The translations under genes and the position numbers were made by a program. The notes under the pieces were generated by a model, which saw nothing but the letters and a program-made list of their open reading frames with translations, was not told the DNA's origin and made no database searches. Of a stretch of DNA of 64,000 nucleotides, positions 63,236 through 64,000 are shown in pieces (positions within the stretch are counted from its first letter, which is position 1; every line of letters begins with the position of its first letter). Location of the stretch: NCBI RefSeq assembly GCF_037154015.1, contig NZ_JBANRL010000001.1, positions 930,001 to 994,000 on the forward strand, written 5' to 3'. This DNA is from Altererythrobacter aquiaggeris. Lineage in GTDB: Bacteria > Pseudomonadota > Alphaproteobacteria > Sphingomonadales > Sphingomonadaceae.

Positions 63236-64000
63236 CTATAGCCGCACCGCGCCGGTTTCTAAAGCGCTGTCTGCGTTATCACGCGGTGCGTAGCGGACGG
63301 GCGCGACTTCGAATGCGAATTCGCGCAGAAAAGTACCAAGAATTTCCTCCAGTTTGTCGGAGATTTGCCGATACGCCTCTGCGCCGATTTCCTTGCGGCC
63401 GCCATGCGCCCCTGGGTCGAACGGTTCCAGGTAATGAAGCGTGAGTAAAAAAGTCCCCTCGCGTGCCAAAACCCGCTTGAAATTATTGATCCCGCTTTCG
63501 TTGCCAATCCAGCCAATCCATTCGGCGACTGCGCCGTAATCGACCACGACCGGCTGAACGCGGACTTCCGGTGGCGCGGGGTCCAGAACTTTGAGCATCG
63601 CGGTTTTGAACGGCAACAGCGACTGGCCGTCGGTCGTCGTGCCTTCGGGAAATACGGTTACTGACCAATTGTCGGCCAAGGCCCGCCGCAAGGCCATAAT
63701 TTGCCCCGCCACACCCATCCGGTGTTCGCGCTTTACATAAACGGTGCGGTTGAGGTTCGCGAGCCAGCCGACAACGGGCGTATCGCGTAGTTCCTGCTTT
63801 GCGACAAATGCTGTCCCGCTGGCACCTGCCAAGGCCAGAATGTCCACCCAGGAAACATGGTTCGACGTAAAGAACACGTCGCGCCTGAGAGGTTTGCCGC
63901 GCAATTCTACCCGAGCACCGACGATGCGCGCCGCCCAGCGAAGGAAATACATCGGTAGCGGCGAACCATATTTGAACATGCGCCAGACGTAATGGAACGG
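63236..64000 (-). CDS. plsC: 1-acyl-glycerol-3-phosphate acyltransferase (5' end outside window)
   Basis: At least 254 residues of a PlsC-type acyltransferase for phospholipid synthesis. The catalytic motif NHVSWVD (NHx4D type) and the substrate motif FPEGTTTDG are present. The reading frame stays open to the window edge with PFHYVWR before the Met at 63979, matching the membrane-anchored N-terminus of relatives, so the true start is probably outside. It lies 9 nt from miaB, as in related genomes. Confidence 0.85.
   Translation of the reverse strand, partial: PFHYVWRMFKYGSPLPMYFLRWAARIVGARVELRGKPLRRDVFFTSNHVSWVDILALAGASGTAFVAKQELRDTPVVGWLANLNRTVYVKREHRMGVAGQIMALRRALADNWSVTVFPEGTTTDGQSLLPFKTAMLKVLDPAPPEVRVQPVVVDYGAVAEWIGWIGNESGINNFKRVLAREGTFLLTLHYLEPFDPGAHGGRKEIGAEAYRQISDKLEEILGTFLREFAFEVAPVRYAPRDNADSALETGAVRL

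Overview
The window looks like ordinary chromosome from an alphaproteobacterium of the order Sphingomonadales, most likely the Erythrobacteraceae. This is inferred from gene content and order, not from any database match. The pointers are a ccrM-type DNA methylase next to rnhB with GANTC and CtrA-like sites in its promoter, the aa3-oxidase subunit IV mini-gene ahead of a split pntAA/pntAB/pntB transhydrogenase, the mutY-dciA-dsbA-smc block, the miaB-phoH-ybeY-corC block, and two sites resembling promoters of the general stress sigma factor EcfG. Genes are tightly packed, ATGA/GTGA overlaps are frequent, and I see no tRNA, rRNA, CRISPR array, insertion sequence or prophage.

Layout. 1-5.2 kb: small membrane and envelope genes (DUF4345, DUF421, a DUF885 Tat lipoprotein, DUF3597, a TonB-like protein, an alpha/beta hydrolase). 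5.3-7.8 kb: a coupled run of two cysteine desulfurases and a [2Fe-2S] ferredoxin. 7.8-20.8 kb: a DUF4349 lipoprotein, a DJ-1/PfpI protein, parC, a DEAD-box helicase with a structured leader, cca, two hydrolase or unknown genes, a GNAT protein, a PQQ-type sugar dehydrogenase, then rnhB-ccrM-folP. 20.8-23.6 kb: DUF2165, an SDR enzyme and an NtrC-type regulator with an altered sigma-54 contact loop. 23.7-27.7 kb: the transhydrogenase operon, interrupted by a fasciclin lipoprotein gene. 28.5-31.7 kb: a secreted beta-helix protein, a diheme cytochrome c and an anchored hydrolase in one apparent operon.

31.8-39.6 kb: a racemase, a dGTPase, an NAD-binding protein, then a tandem glycine riboswitch driving gcvT-gcvH-gcvPA-gcvPB and an ABA4-like membrane gene. 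39.7-53 kb: an acyl-CoA ligase, an entericidin, a DMT exporter, smc with two DsbA-like proteins, dciA and mutY, then a serine hydrolase, nudC, a FrnE-like DsbA protein and a DUF2383 protein. 53-64 kb: DUF1489, mgtE, a cyclophilin, a KefB-type antiporter, a LysR regulator, and corC-ybeY-phoH-miaB-plsC.

Most of the window is housekeeping. The points that stand out are two genes whose conserved N-termini run upstream of any ATG/GTG/TTG and appear to start at CTG and ATC behind well-placed ribosome binding sites; the ccrM promoter architecture; the GAFAGA regulator; the fasciclin gene inside the pnt operon; and the little-understood beta-helix/diheme cytochrome module. I did not find a clear, wholly new multi-gene system.
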